Shown: piece after piece, positions 7,485-17,088 of the stretch
How positions within the stretch are numbered: the stretch's first letter is position 1
Layout: every line of letters starts with the position of its first letter
NCBI GenBank assembly: GCA_028554795.2
Contig: CM068830.1
Span: forward strand, 106,243,145 to 106,307,144
Length of the DNA stretch: 64,000 nt
Direction of reading: 5' to 3'
Source: Sinohyriopsis cumingii
Taxonomy: Eukaryota; Mollusca; Bivalvia; Unionida; Unionidae
Translations under genes and position numbers: made by a program
The notes under the pieces: generated by a model
Seen by the model: the letters and a program-made list of their open reading frames with translations, nothing else
Told to the model about the DNA's origin: nothing
The model's database searches: none

Positions 7485-8594
7485 TCACTTCTTTTTATAG
7501 TCGATGACTTGCGAAGCGTCGATCCAAGAATCAAAACTGGGCGGATATCCTTTCCAACGTACTTTGACTTCTTTGACACGTCGTTTGCCCACTTTACGGG
7601 TTCTGCGTTCGAGAATGCTTTCGATGTCGTACACGTCGTCTTCTTTTTTGGTGACACGTTGTAACTCGGGCAAATAAAACGTTCCTTTGAGCACTTCTCC
7701 GTTCATGTCTTCCAATTTATAGACGGCAGGATGACGGCCATGCACTCGTCCAGTGACGCGAAACAATTCGGTCGTCCAGTTAGGTAAGTAACCTTTGTCG
7801 AAAGTGCGTTTGGTATTGCCAATGCGCACCCAATCTCCTACGGCCAACTCTCCACTTTTCATGGGGACAGCCCTCGTCGGGGACGTACCGAACAGACGCT
7901 CAAACACCAACACTTCGTTGTCGGGAGTCACGTCTTGCGGGGCACGTCCGATGCTTCGATGGTAAGATTGGTTGTACGCTTGCACCAGGTGCGGTAAGAT
8001 GTCGATGTACTTCAGAGTGTGGTGATGCGTAAAATATTTCCACATGCGTTCTTTCAAAGTGCGTTGAAAACGTTCCACGATGCTGGCTTTGGTTTCGGGA
8101 TTCTCGGTGGTAAAAAATTGAATGTCACGTTTCTTTAATTCTTTTTGGAAAGCTTGGTTCAGAAATTCATTGCCTTTGTCCGTTTGCCATCGAAGAGGGT
8201 GACGACCGCTTTGTTTCAACACCCGTTGCAGGGCTCGCACTAACTCGCTGCTGGATTTGGAAGTCAAGGGCACGACCCAGGCAAATTTGGAAAAGACGTC
8301 GATGACAGAAAACAAATATTTGTAGCCACGATTGTAGCTGGCCAAATGAGAGACATCGGCTAAATCGGCTTGCCATTGATGATCGATGCCTTCCACTCGG
8401 GTGCGACTTCTGGCAAACTTGCGTCGAATGGGTTTGTGTAAAGTGTAGGTAGCTTGTTCTTGTAACCATCGTTGCACTTGAGGTAAACGGAGACTTTTCA
8501 GTCGCGTTTTGGCAGCACGATACAATTTTTGAACTCCTGCGTAACCTGCAGGATGCGAGGGATCGTAGTAAATGCTGGCTAAGACTTTTTCCAT
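7485..8594 (-). CDS. Retroviral-type integrase with chromodomain
   Basis: 369 aa from the ATG at 8,594. It catalyses insertion of the linear element with 6-bp staggered cuts. Order: N-terminal helical region, then the rve core with the D,D,E triad (WQADLADVSHL; WQTDKGNEF; ASIVERFQRTLKERM), an SH3-like segment (AVGDWVRI), and a C-terminal chromodomain (YDIESILERR, VRWKGYPPSFDSWI). Chromodomain integrases are known in Polintons and chromoviral Gypsy elements and may direct target choice to marked chromatin. The frame is intact. Chemistry agrees with the 6-bp duplications at both Polintons here. Confidence 0.95.
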   Translation of the reverse strand: MEKVLASIYYDPSHPAGYAGVQKLYRAAKTRLKSLRLPQVQRWLQEQATYTLHKPIRRKFARSRTRVEGIDHQWQADLADVSHLASYNRGYKYLFSVIDVFSKFAWVVPLTSKSSSELVRALQRVLKQSGRHPLRWQTDKGNEFLNQAFQKELKKRDIQFFTTENPETKASIVERFQRTLKERMWKYFTHHHTLKYIDILPHLVQAYNQSYHRSIGRAPQDVTPDNEVLVFERLFGTSPTRAVPMKSGELAVGDWVRIGNTKRTFDKGYLPNWTTELFRVTGRVHGRHPAVYKLEDMNGEVLKGTFYLPELQRVTKKEDDVYDIESILERRTRKVGKRRVKEVKVRWKGYPPSFDSWIDASQVIDYKKK

Positions 8595-8614
8595 TTTTTG
8601 TGTTGGTTGGTGTG

Positions 8615-9253
8615 TTAATAAGGCACCCACTCTTGGAAGATGCTACTCTTTTTCTCTTGTGGTACTTTCTTGGATTGCAATGCTTTGCGTGTGCGACCAG
8701 CATTAGGTGTTGAAGAGGAGGATATCTGAGCGGGGGATATCGGTTCTTGTTTCACTTCTGTCTTCACTTCTGTCTTCACTTTCTTTTTCTCTTGTGATGA
8801 AGAAGGGGTGGCCATCATCTTTTTAATCCATACAATTCTGGAGGTAGGTGGTGTTGTTAACTTGCGTACTTTTTCTGGTGGAGTTTGAAACCCTTCTTCT
8901 TCTTCTTCTCCTTTTTCTGTCTTGGTCACTGGTAGTGGTGGTACTGGTACTGGTACTGGTGATGGTGCTGGACTTTTCATCAAGGTCTTAAAATCTTTCA
9001 GAGTGGGTAGAGCTGTTTCGTCTAAAGCTTTCTGGTGAAAGAGTTGCAGTCGTTGCAAGAGTTGACCGTACTTTTGCGATTTTTCTGTTTCGGACAAATC
9101 TTGGCGATCCATTAAGGACTGCAATTCGTGTTGTAACTGGGACATCTCGCTCAAATGGGGATTGGGAGGTAAATGCGGGGTGCGTTGTTCTTGCCACCGA
9201 TGGTATTCCATCCATCGTTTGTAAGGCACTAAAGCTAGTTTTCGTCCTTCCAT
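8615..9253 (-). CDS. Coiled-coil Polinton protein (KLALVPYKRW family)
   Basis: 212 aa from the ATG at 9,253. KLALVPYKRWMEY near the start is followed by a helical region with heptad-like LQHELQSLM and YGQLLQRLQLF. The rest is low-complexity Pro/Ser/Lys-rich, with acidic GEEEEEGF and VKTEVKTEVKQE repeats. Polintons commonly encode a protein with such a start between the integrase and core genes; its function is unknown, perhaps an internal virion protein. A GATAAAAAG TATA-like box lies at about 9,297-9,308. Confidence 0.65.
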   Translation of the reverse strand: MEGRKLALVPYKRWMEYHRWQEQRTPHLPPNPHLSEMSQLQHELQSLMDRQDLSETEKSQKYGQLLQRLQLFHQKALDETALPTLKDFKTLMKSPAPSPVPVPVPPLPVTKTEKGEEEEEGFQTPPEKVRKLTTPPTSRIVWIKKMMATPSSSQEKKKVKTEVKTEVKQEPISPAQISSSSTPNAGRTRKALQSKKVPQEKKSSIFQEWVPY

Positions 9254-9302
9254 AGGGTTGTCAGGGGTCAATTCTGAGATCTTGGGACTTCCGAGGGCCT
9301 TT

Positions 9303-9689
9303 TTATCTTGCTCCCACCAGTCCTCCCAACATGGTTCCCAAGACTCCTTTCAGTATGGGGCCTAACAAGAGAGTCAAAATGCCTCCACGTTGGACCAACA
9401 TCTTCTTCTTTTGACGAATGGGAATTTTCTTTCGAACCATTTGGCGAAGAACGTGACGATGTTTGCTTAAGCATTGTTTCTGGTGTTTGGACAAAGGGAT
9501 CGTGCCTTTCAAAACGTTCAAACAACATTCGCACACGGTATCGATGACCTCTTTGGAGGCCGATTGAATGAGTTTTTTTCGTAGAGGTGACGAAGCTTTG
9601 GACAGGACAGATAACATGTCCCCATGTTTGACTAAACGTGGTGGTAGTCCTTTTCTTTTCTTTCCTTGGGGTTTTCTGGAGGGTGACAT
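9303..9689 (-). CDS. Basic core-type protein (pX-like), copy 1
   Basis: 128 aa from the ATG at 9,689; a TATA box (AGTATAAAAAAG, ~9,748-9,757) lies within the longer open frame, which makes 9,689 the likely start. A conserved block of Cys and basic residues (VCECCLNVLKGTIPLSKHQK; RKKIPIRQKKKMLVQRGG) is followed by a hydrophobic Gly-rich tail (GPILKGVLGTMLGGLVG). This is a very widespread Polinton/adintovirus small protein, compared in the literature to adenovirus core protein X. Probably virion DNA- or membrane-associated. Its domain recurs in the next gene. Confidence 0.75.
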   Translation of the reverse strand: MSPSRKPQGKKRKGLPPRLVKHGDMLSVLSKASSPLRKKLIQSASKEVIDTVCECCLNVLKGTIPLSKHQKQCLSKHRHVLRQMVRKKIPIRQKKKMLVQRGGILTLLLGPILKGVLGTMLGGLVGAR

Positions 9690-9751
9690 CTTTGAGTCTT
9701 CAGGAGCACCAAAAGAAACACTGATATCCCCGACTTGGTCACAGGTCTTTT

Positions 9752-10675
9752 TTATACTGGAACGCGTCGCCACTGATTGTCTTTACGGCGTATCAGTTTG
9801 AGGACAGGCATGACACGTCGTGGAGGGGTACGCAACGGACTAAATCGAGCCAGTTCTTGCTTGGACAAATCCAGTAAACTTTGTAACATACCCGATCTTT
9901 CATGGACTTTGATTTTGGGAGAAGGTACTTTGTGAGCAGCAGCCACTGCCACTAAATTGGAGGGTCCTGCCACTGGGGAAGTTCTTTTTGGGGTCATCAA
10001 CGGAGAAGTTCTTGGTGTGATCAACGTTTCCAAGTACTCTTCAGTTCTTGGCGTCATCAACGGAGAAGTGGATGAACGTGAGGCTGCCGGAAATGCGGTC
10101 ACCGCCGTGGCAGGTCGTGGTTTGCGGGTGTAAGGTTGCGTCCTGGCCGAAGTGCCTCTCTTGCGACTAGTTTTCTTCTGTGGACTTTTCTTTTTCTGGG
10201 GGCTTCTTTTCTTTTCCCGGGGTGGTGTCTGGTAAGAGGAGGGTCCCGCCACTGGAGAAGTTCTTCTTGGGGACCTGGTCTTTTTCTTTTTCTTCTTGGG
10301 GCTTCGTTGGACTTTTTTCTTGGGGATAACTTTGGGGGCATTAGGATCCCATCTTAAGAGTGAGCGAATGATGACCCCTCCTAGAGTACCACTCCCTCCA
10401 GGTTTCAAAATGATTTGTTTTTTGGTTTGAGTGTCGATGCGGGGATCGGCCAGTTGGACCAAAGCGACTTTGTTTCGATCGAAAAAGCGTTTGGTTTGAT
10501 GAGGAATCTGAATGATTCCTTGGAGTATTTGACGTGCCGTCACCGTGAACCATCGTAAGACTTCTTTGAGACTAGCTTCTAAGACACGAGCTCGTATTTG
10601 TGGATTTTTTTCTCGACTGATGCCATACAAGGCACGAATCAATTTGACGGGAAGATGCGACTGAAGGGACGTCAT
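9752..10675 (-). CDS. Basic core-type protein with pX-like N-terminal domain, copy 2
   Basis: 307 aa from the ATG at 10,675 (TATAAAAA at 10,716-10,723). The first ~110 residues resemble gene 9,303-9,689 in pattern (ARQILQGIIQIP ... TKKQIILKPGG), suggesting duplication and divergence. Residues ~120-260 are Lys/Pro/Ser/Thr-rich with repeated RTSPVAGPS and TSPLMTP motifs, reminiscent of histone-tail-like or Cdk-type SP/TP sites. A short basic C-terminus includes LKLIRRKD. Likely a DNA-binding virion protein; function inferred only from composition and position. Confidence 0.65.
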   Translation of the reverse strand: MTSLQSHLPVKLIRALYGISREKNPQIRARVLEASLKEVLRWFTVTARQILQGIIQIPHQTKRFFDRNKVALVQLADPRIDTQTKKQIILKPGGSGTLGGVIIRSLLRWDPNAPKVIPKKKVQRSPKKKKKKTRSPRRTSPVAGPSSYQTPPREKKRSPQKKKSPQKKTSRKRGTSARTQPYTRKPRPATAVTAFPAASRSSTSPLMTPRTEEYLETLITPRTSPLMTPKRTSPVAGPSNLVAVAAAHKVPSPKIKVHERSGMLQSLLDLSKQELARFSPLRTPPRRVMPVLKLIRRKDNQWRRVPV

Positions 10676-10793
10676 GTTCGCACTGTGAGTGAGACAGAAC
10701 AAAAAGGGTCTGAGGTTTTTATAGATTTTTTTATGTGGAGTGAAATGAAGTCGAGGACTGAGACGTGTACAGGACAGGCCCTCCGTCTTGGCA

Positions 10794-11474
10794 TCAGTGG
10801 TGAAACAAGTGGGTACGAAATCGCAAATCCTCGGGGGTCGTAGGTTTCAAATCGACGAGTAAATAGGCGTGTGGAGTTTGAGTGGCATCGTCGTACGCCT
10901 GAGTCAGCCAAGGCGTTCCTAACTGTTTGGCTAAGACTTGCACTTGCGATTTATCTCGAGGGCTTTTAAACAAGACCACGTAATGCGCATTGAGACTGAG
11001 GGTGCGATGGGCTTTACTTTGTTGAAACAAATTTTGGGTGATGTAAACGACACTGGCATTACGGCGATGCCCTTTGCGCGTAAACCACAGTTTAATTTCT
11101 TCTTCGTCTTCTCCTAACATGTCGTCGAAAATGACCAAATGGGTTTGACGGGAGTCAGAGACGATGCCGTCGTCTTCTTTAGGAATGCCTTCCACAAACA
11201 CGACGGAATCGCCTTGACTTTCTCGCAAGAGGCTGTACGCCGATTGCCACTCTTTGTAACACCACACGATCCGCTGAGGTGGTCGATCGATCAAATGATG
11301 TTTATGTTCGATCAAACGTTTGACAAATTCGGTTTTGCCTGAACCGCTAGGTCCAGCAATGAGCATGTTAAAGGGATGGCGAAGATACAAAGCCTCCCAA
11401 CTGGCACGATCTAAGTGTTCGTCGATGACTTTGACAGTGGAGGAAGAGGGAGCAGAGACAGCAGAGGTAGCCAT
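10794..11474 (-). CDS. Genome-packaging ATPase (FtsK/HerA-A32 type)
   Basis: 226 aa, ATG at 11,474, TATA (AGTATATAAA) at ~11,521-11,530. Walker A is GPSGSGKT at residues ~41-48, Walker B is HLVIFDDML, and VVYITQNLF is the sensor-type strand. This is the standard Polinton/NCLDV-like packaging motor that translocates DNA into capsids. Length and motif spacing are normal for the family and the frame is intact. It is the first gene of the late block reading leftward. Confidence 0.93.
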   Translation of the reverse strand: MATSAVSAPSSSTVKVIDEHLDRASWEALYLRHPFNMLIAGPSGSGKTEFVKRLIEHKHHLIDRPPQRIVWCYKEWQSAYSLLRESQGDSVVFVEGIPKEDDGIVSDSRQTHLVIFDDMLGEDEEEIKLWFTRKGHRRNASVVYITQNLFQQSKAHRTLSLNAHYVVLFKSPRDKSQVQVLAKQLGTPWLTQAYDDATQTPHAYLLVDLKPTTPEDLRFRTHLFHH

Positions 11475-11544
11475 AGTGTGAGAAATGTCACTTGTGACAC
11501 GAAAACAAACAAGACAAGAGTTTATATACTTTTTTCAGAACACG

Positions 11545-11550
11545 TTTATT
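11545..11550 (-). terminator. Poly(A) signal of the polymerase transcript
   Basis: AATAAA on the minus strand (TTTATT on plus), after the end of the polymerase reading. Contrast with the histone-type ends of the accessory genes. Confidence 0.65.
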
Positions 11551-11557
11551 GAATGTT

Positions 11558-11755
11558 TCAAACATGAATACGAAAGACAAAAATACATAAAATCCAAAGG
11601 CTTAAGTATAAGGATAAAAGGCACATGATAACCATGAACGTGGAATAAACACAAGTGTCTGTACAACATGTTTTGGGTAATGTTCTAACCAGTTCTATAG
11701 TAGGGGGTAAGGTCACAGAAGTGTCCTCCCGAAAGGGTCTTTGAGGCCTGTCCAC
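11558..11755 (-). other. Open frame with C-terminal membrane segment replacing the polymerase C-terminus
   Basis: A 65-codon open stretch with no ATG (first codon GTG) whose end is strongly hydrophobic (FMVIMCLLSLYLSLWILCIF). It begins where Polinton-B diverges from the polymerase of Polinton-A, and AATAAA follows. It may be a fragment of another gene joined by recombination, or reached by frameshift. Not recognised. Confidence 0.35.
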
Positions 11756-14700
11756 GACAGTCCTAAACGGTCTCCTTCGATGTCAGGGTGCTGTTGACTC
11801 GGGGGATGGATGTAAATGCAACTGTCCGTGTCAAAGTACAGGACACGTTCCCCTAACAGTTCTAAAGCTTCGTACAATTTTAAGCGAGCATGAGCTGTCA
11901 CGTAAGCCGCAATGATGATATTTCCAAAGGGGTCGTCTTGTACAAAGTCCAGATCTTCTTCGTAATTGACCAAGATCAAATCCTCGCGAACGATGTCCAC
12001 GTGTTTCATGAATTTGGTTTTGTCGTGAATCATCTGAAAGTAGCGGGAAGGTTCTGTCAAATATTCCGTCTTGGGTAAACACGGTCGTTGTGCCATTTTA
12101 CCCCACAAACAATTTAACATCACTTTGGCAAACGACCGCCTGCCTTCGTTTTTCTCGATGTGGTCTAAAGAGATGCCTTCTTGTTCATAGTATTTCTCTT
12201 TGAATGTCTTTTCGTCTTCGGAAGTGTGACACCAGGAAGGATAGCCGCTGGCTTCTTGCTTCAGTTTCAAAAAGGCATCCACGTAGTCGGCGAAAATGCC
12301 TTTCTGACTGGGGTCACCCTTGTGGTATTGTTGTGTCTTGGGAAAGTGGCAAATTTCGTACACTTCTAACAGTTGGTATCCCATGTCCAGAGCTTTGAAC
12401 AATTCTACGCTGACCCAGGTTCCCGTCAAGGCCCGTTCTTCCTGGGTGTGCTGACAAGGTTGGTCTTGGTTGCACGTTTCGGCACAAGTACGACACAATG
12501 GAAACATCAGTTTGCCTTGACAATGGTGAGGTTAGACGGGATGGTATAGGTTCGTGGGAGGCACAACTTTGCACTTGATCAAGCCTTCGTATTGTCGAAT
12601 GTTTTTCAGGTCGATGTGTTCCGTGAACAATTGTGGGTGCCCTGCAGGAAAGGGACAATATTTGCACACGTAAGGATACAACGAACACACGTCCAAGTAT
12701 TTGATTTCTTCTCCTTTCTCTTCGTCGGCTTGGTACAGCAAACAGGTGGCATTGGTCCTTCCTCCGTACAAACTATCCCTCGGGTTTAGGGGGTCCATCA
12801 GCTTGTAACTTTCCACGGCACGTTTAAACTCGGGATCGGTTTTCATACGGTGATCGTACTCGTGTTCCCACATTTCCACCACTTGGTATCCTTGCTGTTC
12901 TAACCTTAGGCGTCGCTGACAAGTGTCCTGGTACAAGTCTTCCATGGTTCGTTGTAAAAACTGATTTTTAGTGCTACGATCAGGGTAACAGACGGGACAT
13001 CAGTGAAATAAGCAACCGTTAAACTCGTACACGATCTTGGGGTTTTCTAAGTCCCAGCCATCGACCGAATACGTTCCGATGGTCTTTTCGCCTCCTCCGT
13101 TGCGGGCATGCTGAATCCATTTGTCTTCCTTGTCGCACAAGTAATGTAACCAACGTAGGGCTTTGACCGAGTATTGACGTTTGACATAGTGGGTCGTTTG
13201 AGGACTGATGACAGCCACGGTGTTTTCAGGCATGAATCGTTGTCGATACACTAAGGAACACGCTTTGGCAATGGTGCAAGCTTCTTTCAAAGGATCGACC
13301 CCTCCGTGTTCCATGAACAGTTCTCGAAATTTTCCACAGCAACGTCGTAAAATGTCCACGTCGGAACGACAATACTTTAGCATTTCTTCCTGAAAGTCGA
13401 AAGGGTCCGAGGCGTGAGTTTGGTACCTAAGCGTAGAAAGCTTCTCGTTGTTCGGTACGCATGTTGTCGGGGTCGTAATAGTGAGCCTCAGGCAAATGGG
13501 GTAGAACGGCGTGTTGATTGGCTTCAGTATTGAAAAAGTGTGGAAAGTACCCTTTAGCCATTTCTGTCATTCCAAACGTTTTAGGCATTCGGCTCAAAGG
13601 CATGGCCAAATAGCTCATCGAATCTTTAAACTGCACTTGTCCCACTTGCATGAAAATGATTTTGGCTCCGTTCAAAGTCACTTCAGGACGCTCGGTGCCT
13701 TGTTCCGTATAGTATCTGAGAAGAAACTGTCCATCGTATCCGGAGAAATTGTGAACCATCACTGTGGCATGACGATGACAATCTCCGTAACGTTCGATGT
13801 CCTCTTGGCTCCACGTCTTGTCGATGGGATCTAAGACCCATTGGGCAAAATCGGCTAACGTGTTCGGTCCTCGAAAGATTTTTTTCACGCCCTCCGGGAA
13901 TCTTGCTGCAGTGAGGGCAATGACTCAAGATAGGTTCTTGAATGCACTTCTCGCACGCTCGATGAGCCACGCAGAAATTAGGAATGTGAATGCCAGTCTC
14001 TTGCATGCATTCGAAATCTAAAAAGATGAAATTGCCTTTCTTCTTGTGACCGTCCTCTTTCTCTGGTGGGGGTTCGCATTTTTGCACGTAGCATTCGTGT
14101 TTCAAGTCCACGATGTGGTGACAAATGTGACATTTTTTCTTTCCTGAACATACGTGTGCCTTGGCATTATTGGTACGTAGGCCTTGTCGACACGTAGGGC
14201 ACAGTCTCAGCAGTTGACAAGCACATTTCTGCTGTGAACCTTGCGTCTTCAGATGTTGTTGGTAACAGGCAGGGCTGACAAACGTGCGCAGACAAGCAGG
14301 ACAATGTACTCTTTCTTGTCCTTCGCTCAGACAGGGTGGAGAGGCCAAACATCCTGGGCATTTCCATCCGCAATGTTTGTGTTGCTCTCGATTGCTATAG
14401 CCATAGTCACATTTCTCACAGTAATAACTGTATCCCAGGAATCCAGTGATAGTGGTAATGGTATCGAAATGGTCATCGTGATAATAGACATGAATGTATT
14501 TTCCGTCCTTAAAGTCTTTCCTTCGAAAGAACAGAGGCCCACGCACTTCTTGAGGGTGCACTTTCAAGGTGTAGCGTGGAGCTAGGACATCTTGCAATTT
14601 TTGCATTTCAGGAATGCCACAGGGTGTGTCTTTGGACGGGCCGGCTTGTTTCAACAGGAGTTCTGCTTCGTTTCGTTGTTTGGCTCGGTCCGATTGTTGA

Positions 14701-15440
14701 ATAGTTTTCCAGGCTCTTTTCCATTCTGCCGTGTCGTTCTTGTTGGCATAGGTTCGTCCCACCACGATGGCTCGGGCTAAGCACATCTGGTCTTGAGGGT
14801 TGTTAATTTGGACGAGATTCTTTTTGGTGCTGCGAAGGTCGTTCACCAATAACACCTTATTGCGTTGTCCGGTCCCTTGAGGAGGAGAGACGTGGGCCAT
14901 TTTCAGTGTGGTTTTTCCATCGGTGATGTCAAACTGGTCATTAGATTGTTGTACGTGTTGAATCTTGTCCATGACTTTGGAAGGGGTTAGTTCTGCGGGT
15001 CTGCTAAACTCGATCCAAACAGGGGATTTCAAGCTGTCGTGATCTATGGATAGTGTCAAGCGATCGTCTTCTTTGGGTTGACATTGTCGCTTGAGTGTGG
15101 TGAGCAAAGAATCCCACATCTCGGTGATAAACCCTTCTGCTTTCTCCAAGGGTACGTCGGCCTTGAAATCTTTAAACTTCACCGTGTAGTTGTAAGCCGT
15201 GGTTCTAAATTTTCTAGAGGAGCGCTTTTCCGTCTCTCGAATGGAATAGTACTTTTCAGGGTTAACTAAGGGTGGTGAACTTTGTTCAGCGGGTTCAGAT
15301 TCTGGTTCACTCATGTCCTCTTCAAAATCACTGGCATGAATTTGTGCCAAGGCTTCAGCTCTGGTACGAGGCGATAGATCGCGTTTCTGCCTCTTACTTT
15401 CTTCTTATTCTTTCTTCTCGAATGAATAGGATCGTTTCAT
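11713..15440 (-). pseudogene. polB: Protein-primed-type DNA polymerase B, broken (Polinton-B)
   Basis: Family B polymerase that would replicate the element. Seen in order: N-terminal region; paired-Cys zinc modules around 14,100-14,400; Exo I (FIFLDFECMQE), Exo II (HNFSGYDGQF), Exo III (YCRSDVDIL); polymerase motif A (DVCSLYPYVC), B (KVMLNCLWGKMA) and C (YFDTDSCIY). Breaks seen: in-frame stop near 15,405; frame changes near 13,886 and 13,430; stops near 13,000 and 12,535. The sequence after motif C is lost near 11,760 compared with Polinton-A. No single product is possible as written. Start at ATG 15,440, divergent from the zinc-knuckle gene. Confidence 0.9.
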
Positions 15441-15575
15441 CTTGAGTGCAAAACGTCAAATGACTCAAGTTTAAACACCATAGACTAATTTATTGTCATG
15501 ACAAACCAGCGTATATAAAAAGGGTGTGTGTCTTGTCCTTTCACTATTCATTTCACTCTCAAACGGAGCACAACG
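15441..15575. promoter_or_regulatory. Divergent promoter: polymerase / zinc-knuckle gene
   Basis: TATATAAAAAGG at ~15,513-15,524 serves the plus-strand gene. TGACTCA (AP-1-like) at ~15,460 is not kept in the Polinton-A counterpart (33,268-33,400), which does keep GTATATAAAGG. Confidence 0.6.
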
Positions 15576-15935
15576 ATGGAAGAGACTACCCAGATGGAAC
15601 GTTTCATCAGAGCTTTGCGAGGGGTCATTAGAAAATTCTCTTCAGACCAGCCGACGGACTACTCTCCTTCCTTTCGAGATAAAAGTCAAGATACTTGCTA
15701 TATCTGTCAGAAGAAAGGGCATTGGTCTTCAGAGTGTCCAGACCGTCAAAAAAGAAAAAAAGGGGCTAGAAAAGACAAAAGCCAAGATACCTGTTATTAT
15801 TGTCAAGAAAAAGGACATTGGTCTCCAGATTGCCCAAAAAAGAAACAAGAGGAGTCGGAAGAAAAGAGCGATTCTTCAGAAGAAGAGAGAGATTCTTCAG
15901 AGGAAGAAAGCAGCCAGGTGAAGAAAAAGAAATAG
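15576..15935 (+). CDS. CCHC zinc-knuckle protein (Polinton-B, shortened)
   Basis: 119 aa, ATG at 15,576. Two CCHC knuckles, CYICQKKGHWSSEC and CYYCQEKGHWSPDC, suggest binding of single-stranded nucleic acid. The C-terminus is Glu/Lys/Ser-rich. A TAG ends it at 15,933-15,935, where the Polinton-A copy has a glutamine codon and continues for ~40 more charged residues; the following bases are still similar. It is head-to-head with the polymerase. A zinc-knuckle gene of this kind is not part of the usual Polinton core set. No AATAAA here, but AATACA near 16,100. Confidence 0.8.
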   Translation: MEETTQMERFIRALRGVIRKFSSDQPTDYSPSFRDKSQDTCYICQKKGHWSSECPDRQKRKKGARKDKSQDTCYYCQEKGHWSPDCPKKKQEESEEKSDSSEEERDSSEEESSQVKKKK

Positions 15936-16276
15936 GAGAAGAAAAGAAGAAGGGAAGAAAGTGAGGAGGAAGAGGAGGAAAAGGCTGTGACGGTGAAGAA
16001 ATTGAAAAAAAGAGAGAGTAAAAAAAAAAGAAACAGAAGAAGTGAATGTAATTTATAAAGTGTTCTGTTGTGAATTGTGAATTGGATTGTAACTATGGAG
16101 AAAAGAATACATTAATTATATAAGGTAAGTGTCTTTGAGTTTTGATTTTAAAATAAGAAGCTACACTCACGCACTCATACACAGACATGTACTATAAGGG
16201 TAAAATGTTTTTTTTTGTTGTTGATTTTTGAGTTATTGGCAAATTGAAAGGCTATCTCTTTTCGAGAGAAGTGGGT

Positions 16277-16292
16277 GGCCCTGAAAAGGACC
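16277..16292 (-). terminator. Histone-type 3' stem-loop of the gene at 16,318-16,869
   Basis: The minus strand reads GGTCCTTTTCAGGGCC (one G-U pair in the stem), followed by ACCCACTTC and TCTCGAAAAGAGATAG. It lies 26 nt past the end of the coding region. Confidence 0.86.
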
Positions 16293-16317
16293 TTTTTATT
16301 TTGGTGTAGGGGTGAGT

Positions 16318-16869
16318 TTAAGCAATCAACTTTAACTGCCTTAAGCCTTTGCCACGGCCGAGGCCTACTTCTGATGATTGGGTTGAAATCACTAAGGGTG
16401 GTACGATAGGCTTAGTCACAGGGTTGGCGTGTTTAGCTCGGGAAGGTCGTATTCTCTTCGGTCGTGATAAAGAAGTCTGATACATTTGTTTCAGACTTCT
16501 TAACTCCGCTAAAATGTCCAACAGTATCGTAGCCGTTTGATTTTCACCCTCTTGTTTCTTTGCTGCTACTTCTTCTTGTTGTTTTTTTTTTCTTACCTCT
16601 TCTTGTTGCTGTTGCTGTTGCTGTAGGAGAAAAGCTTGTTCCGCTTCCTTTTGTCGTTGCATAAATTTCTCCAATTCTTCTTTCTGTCTCTGTCTAAAAT
16701 TCTCCACTTGCGGTAATGAAGAATGAGACGAAGGTTCCGGAACAAACTCTTGCGAGGTAAGAAAATCCACAAAATCCCAATGTACCCCTTCTGAAAGTAA
16801 GTCCCGGTTCCCTTGGGCGGTCTCCACTGCTGGTGCACCCCAATGGATCGTTTTCTGAGTTTCCGTCAT
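16318..16869 (-). CDS. Right-arm Gln-rich coiled-coil protein (Polinton-B)
   Basis: 183 aa, ATG at 16,869. The N-terminal ~70 residues contain TIHWGAPAVE and WDFVDFLTSQEFVPEP; then a long Gln/Glu/Lys coiled coil with a run of Q; then ILLDILAELRSLKQMY and a basic C-terminus with RPKRIRPSRAK. It is paired head-to-head with the small basic gene at 17,089 over a shared promoter. Both ends of the pair have histone-type stem-loops. The Polinton-A copy is at 34,115-34,662. Family not recognised. Confidence 0.78.
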   Translation of the reverse strand: MTETQKTIHWGAPAVETAQGNRDLLSEGVHWDFVDFLTSQEFVPEPSSHSSLPQVENFRQRQKEELEKFMQRQKEAEQAFLLQQQQQQQEEVRKKKQQEEVAAKKQEGENQTATILLDILAELRSLKQMYQTSLSRPKRIRPSRAKHANPVTKPIVPPLVISTQSSEVGLGRGKGLRQLKLIA

Positions 16870-17088
16870 GTTGAATCACTGTCGCATAGATTGACAGCAC
16901 ACAGGCGCTAGCGAATCTATATAGACCACATGACGTCACAGACTGCTCTCTTCGGATTGGATGCGGACTGACTGAATTTTGTAACGCGTGTTCGGATTGG
17001 TGAATGAACTCAATCCGTTTCAATCCTTCCTCTACCTATAAATAAGCGCAGTTCACTGCATTGATTCACCTGTTCTCGTCGCCTCACG
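16870..17088. promoter_or_regulatory. Divergent promoter with CRE, CCAAT and TATA elements (Polinton-B)
   Basis: Between the two ATGs lie TATA-like CTATATAGA (~16,917-16,925) for the leftward gene, CTATAAATAAGCG (~17,036-17,047) for the rightward gene, a perfect palindromic CRE TGACGTCA at 16,931-16,938, and two GGATTGG (inverted CCAAT) boxes at 16,954 and 16,994. The same order is kept in Polinton-A, supporting function. Confidence 0.7.

Noticed and set aside
7485-8594. Gypsy/chromovirus retrotransposon
   Set aside because: Integrase plus chromodomain is also chromoviral, but there is no reverse transcriptase or LTR here, and capsid and ATPase genes surround it.
12314-12688. Open frames overlapping the polymerase in other frames (also 27,757-28,131 and 14,167-14,585)
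   Set aside because: They recur in both Polintons because the polymerase sequence is shared; composition and lack of start context mark them as shadows.
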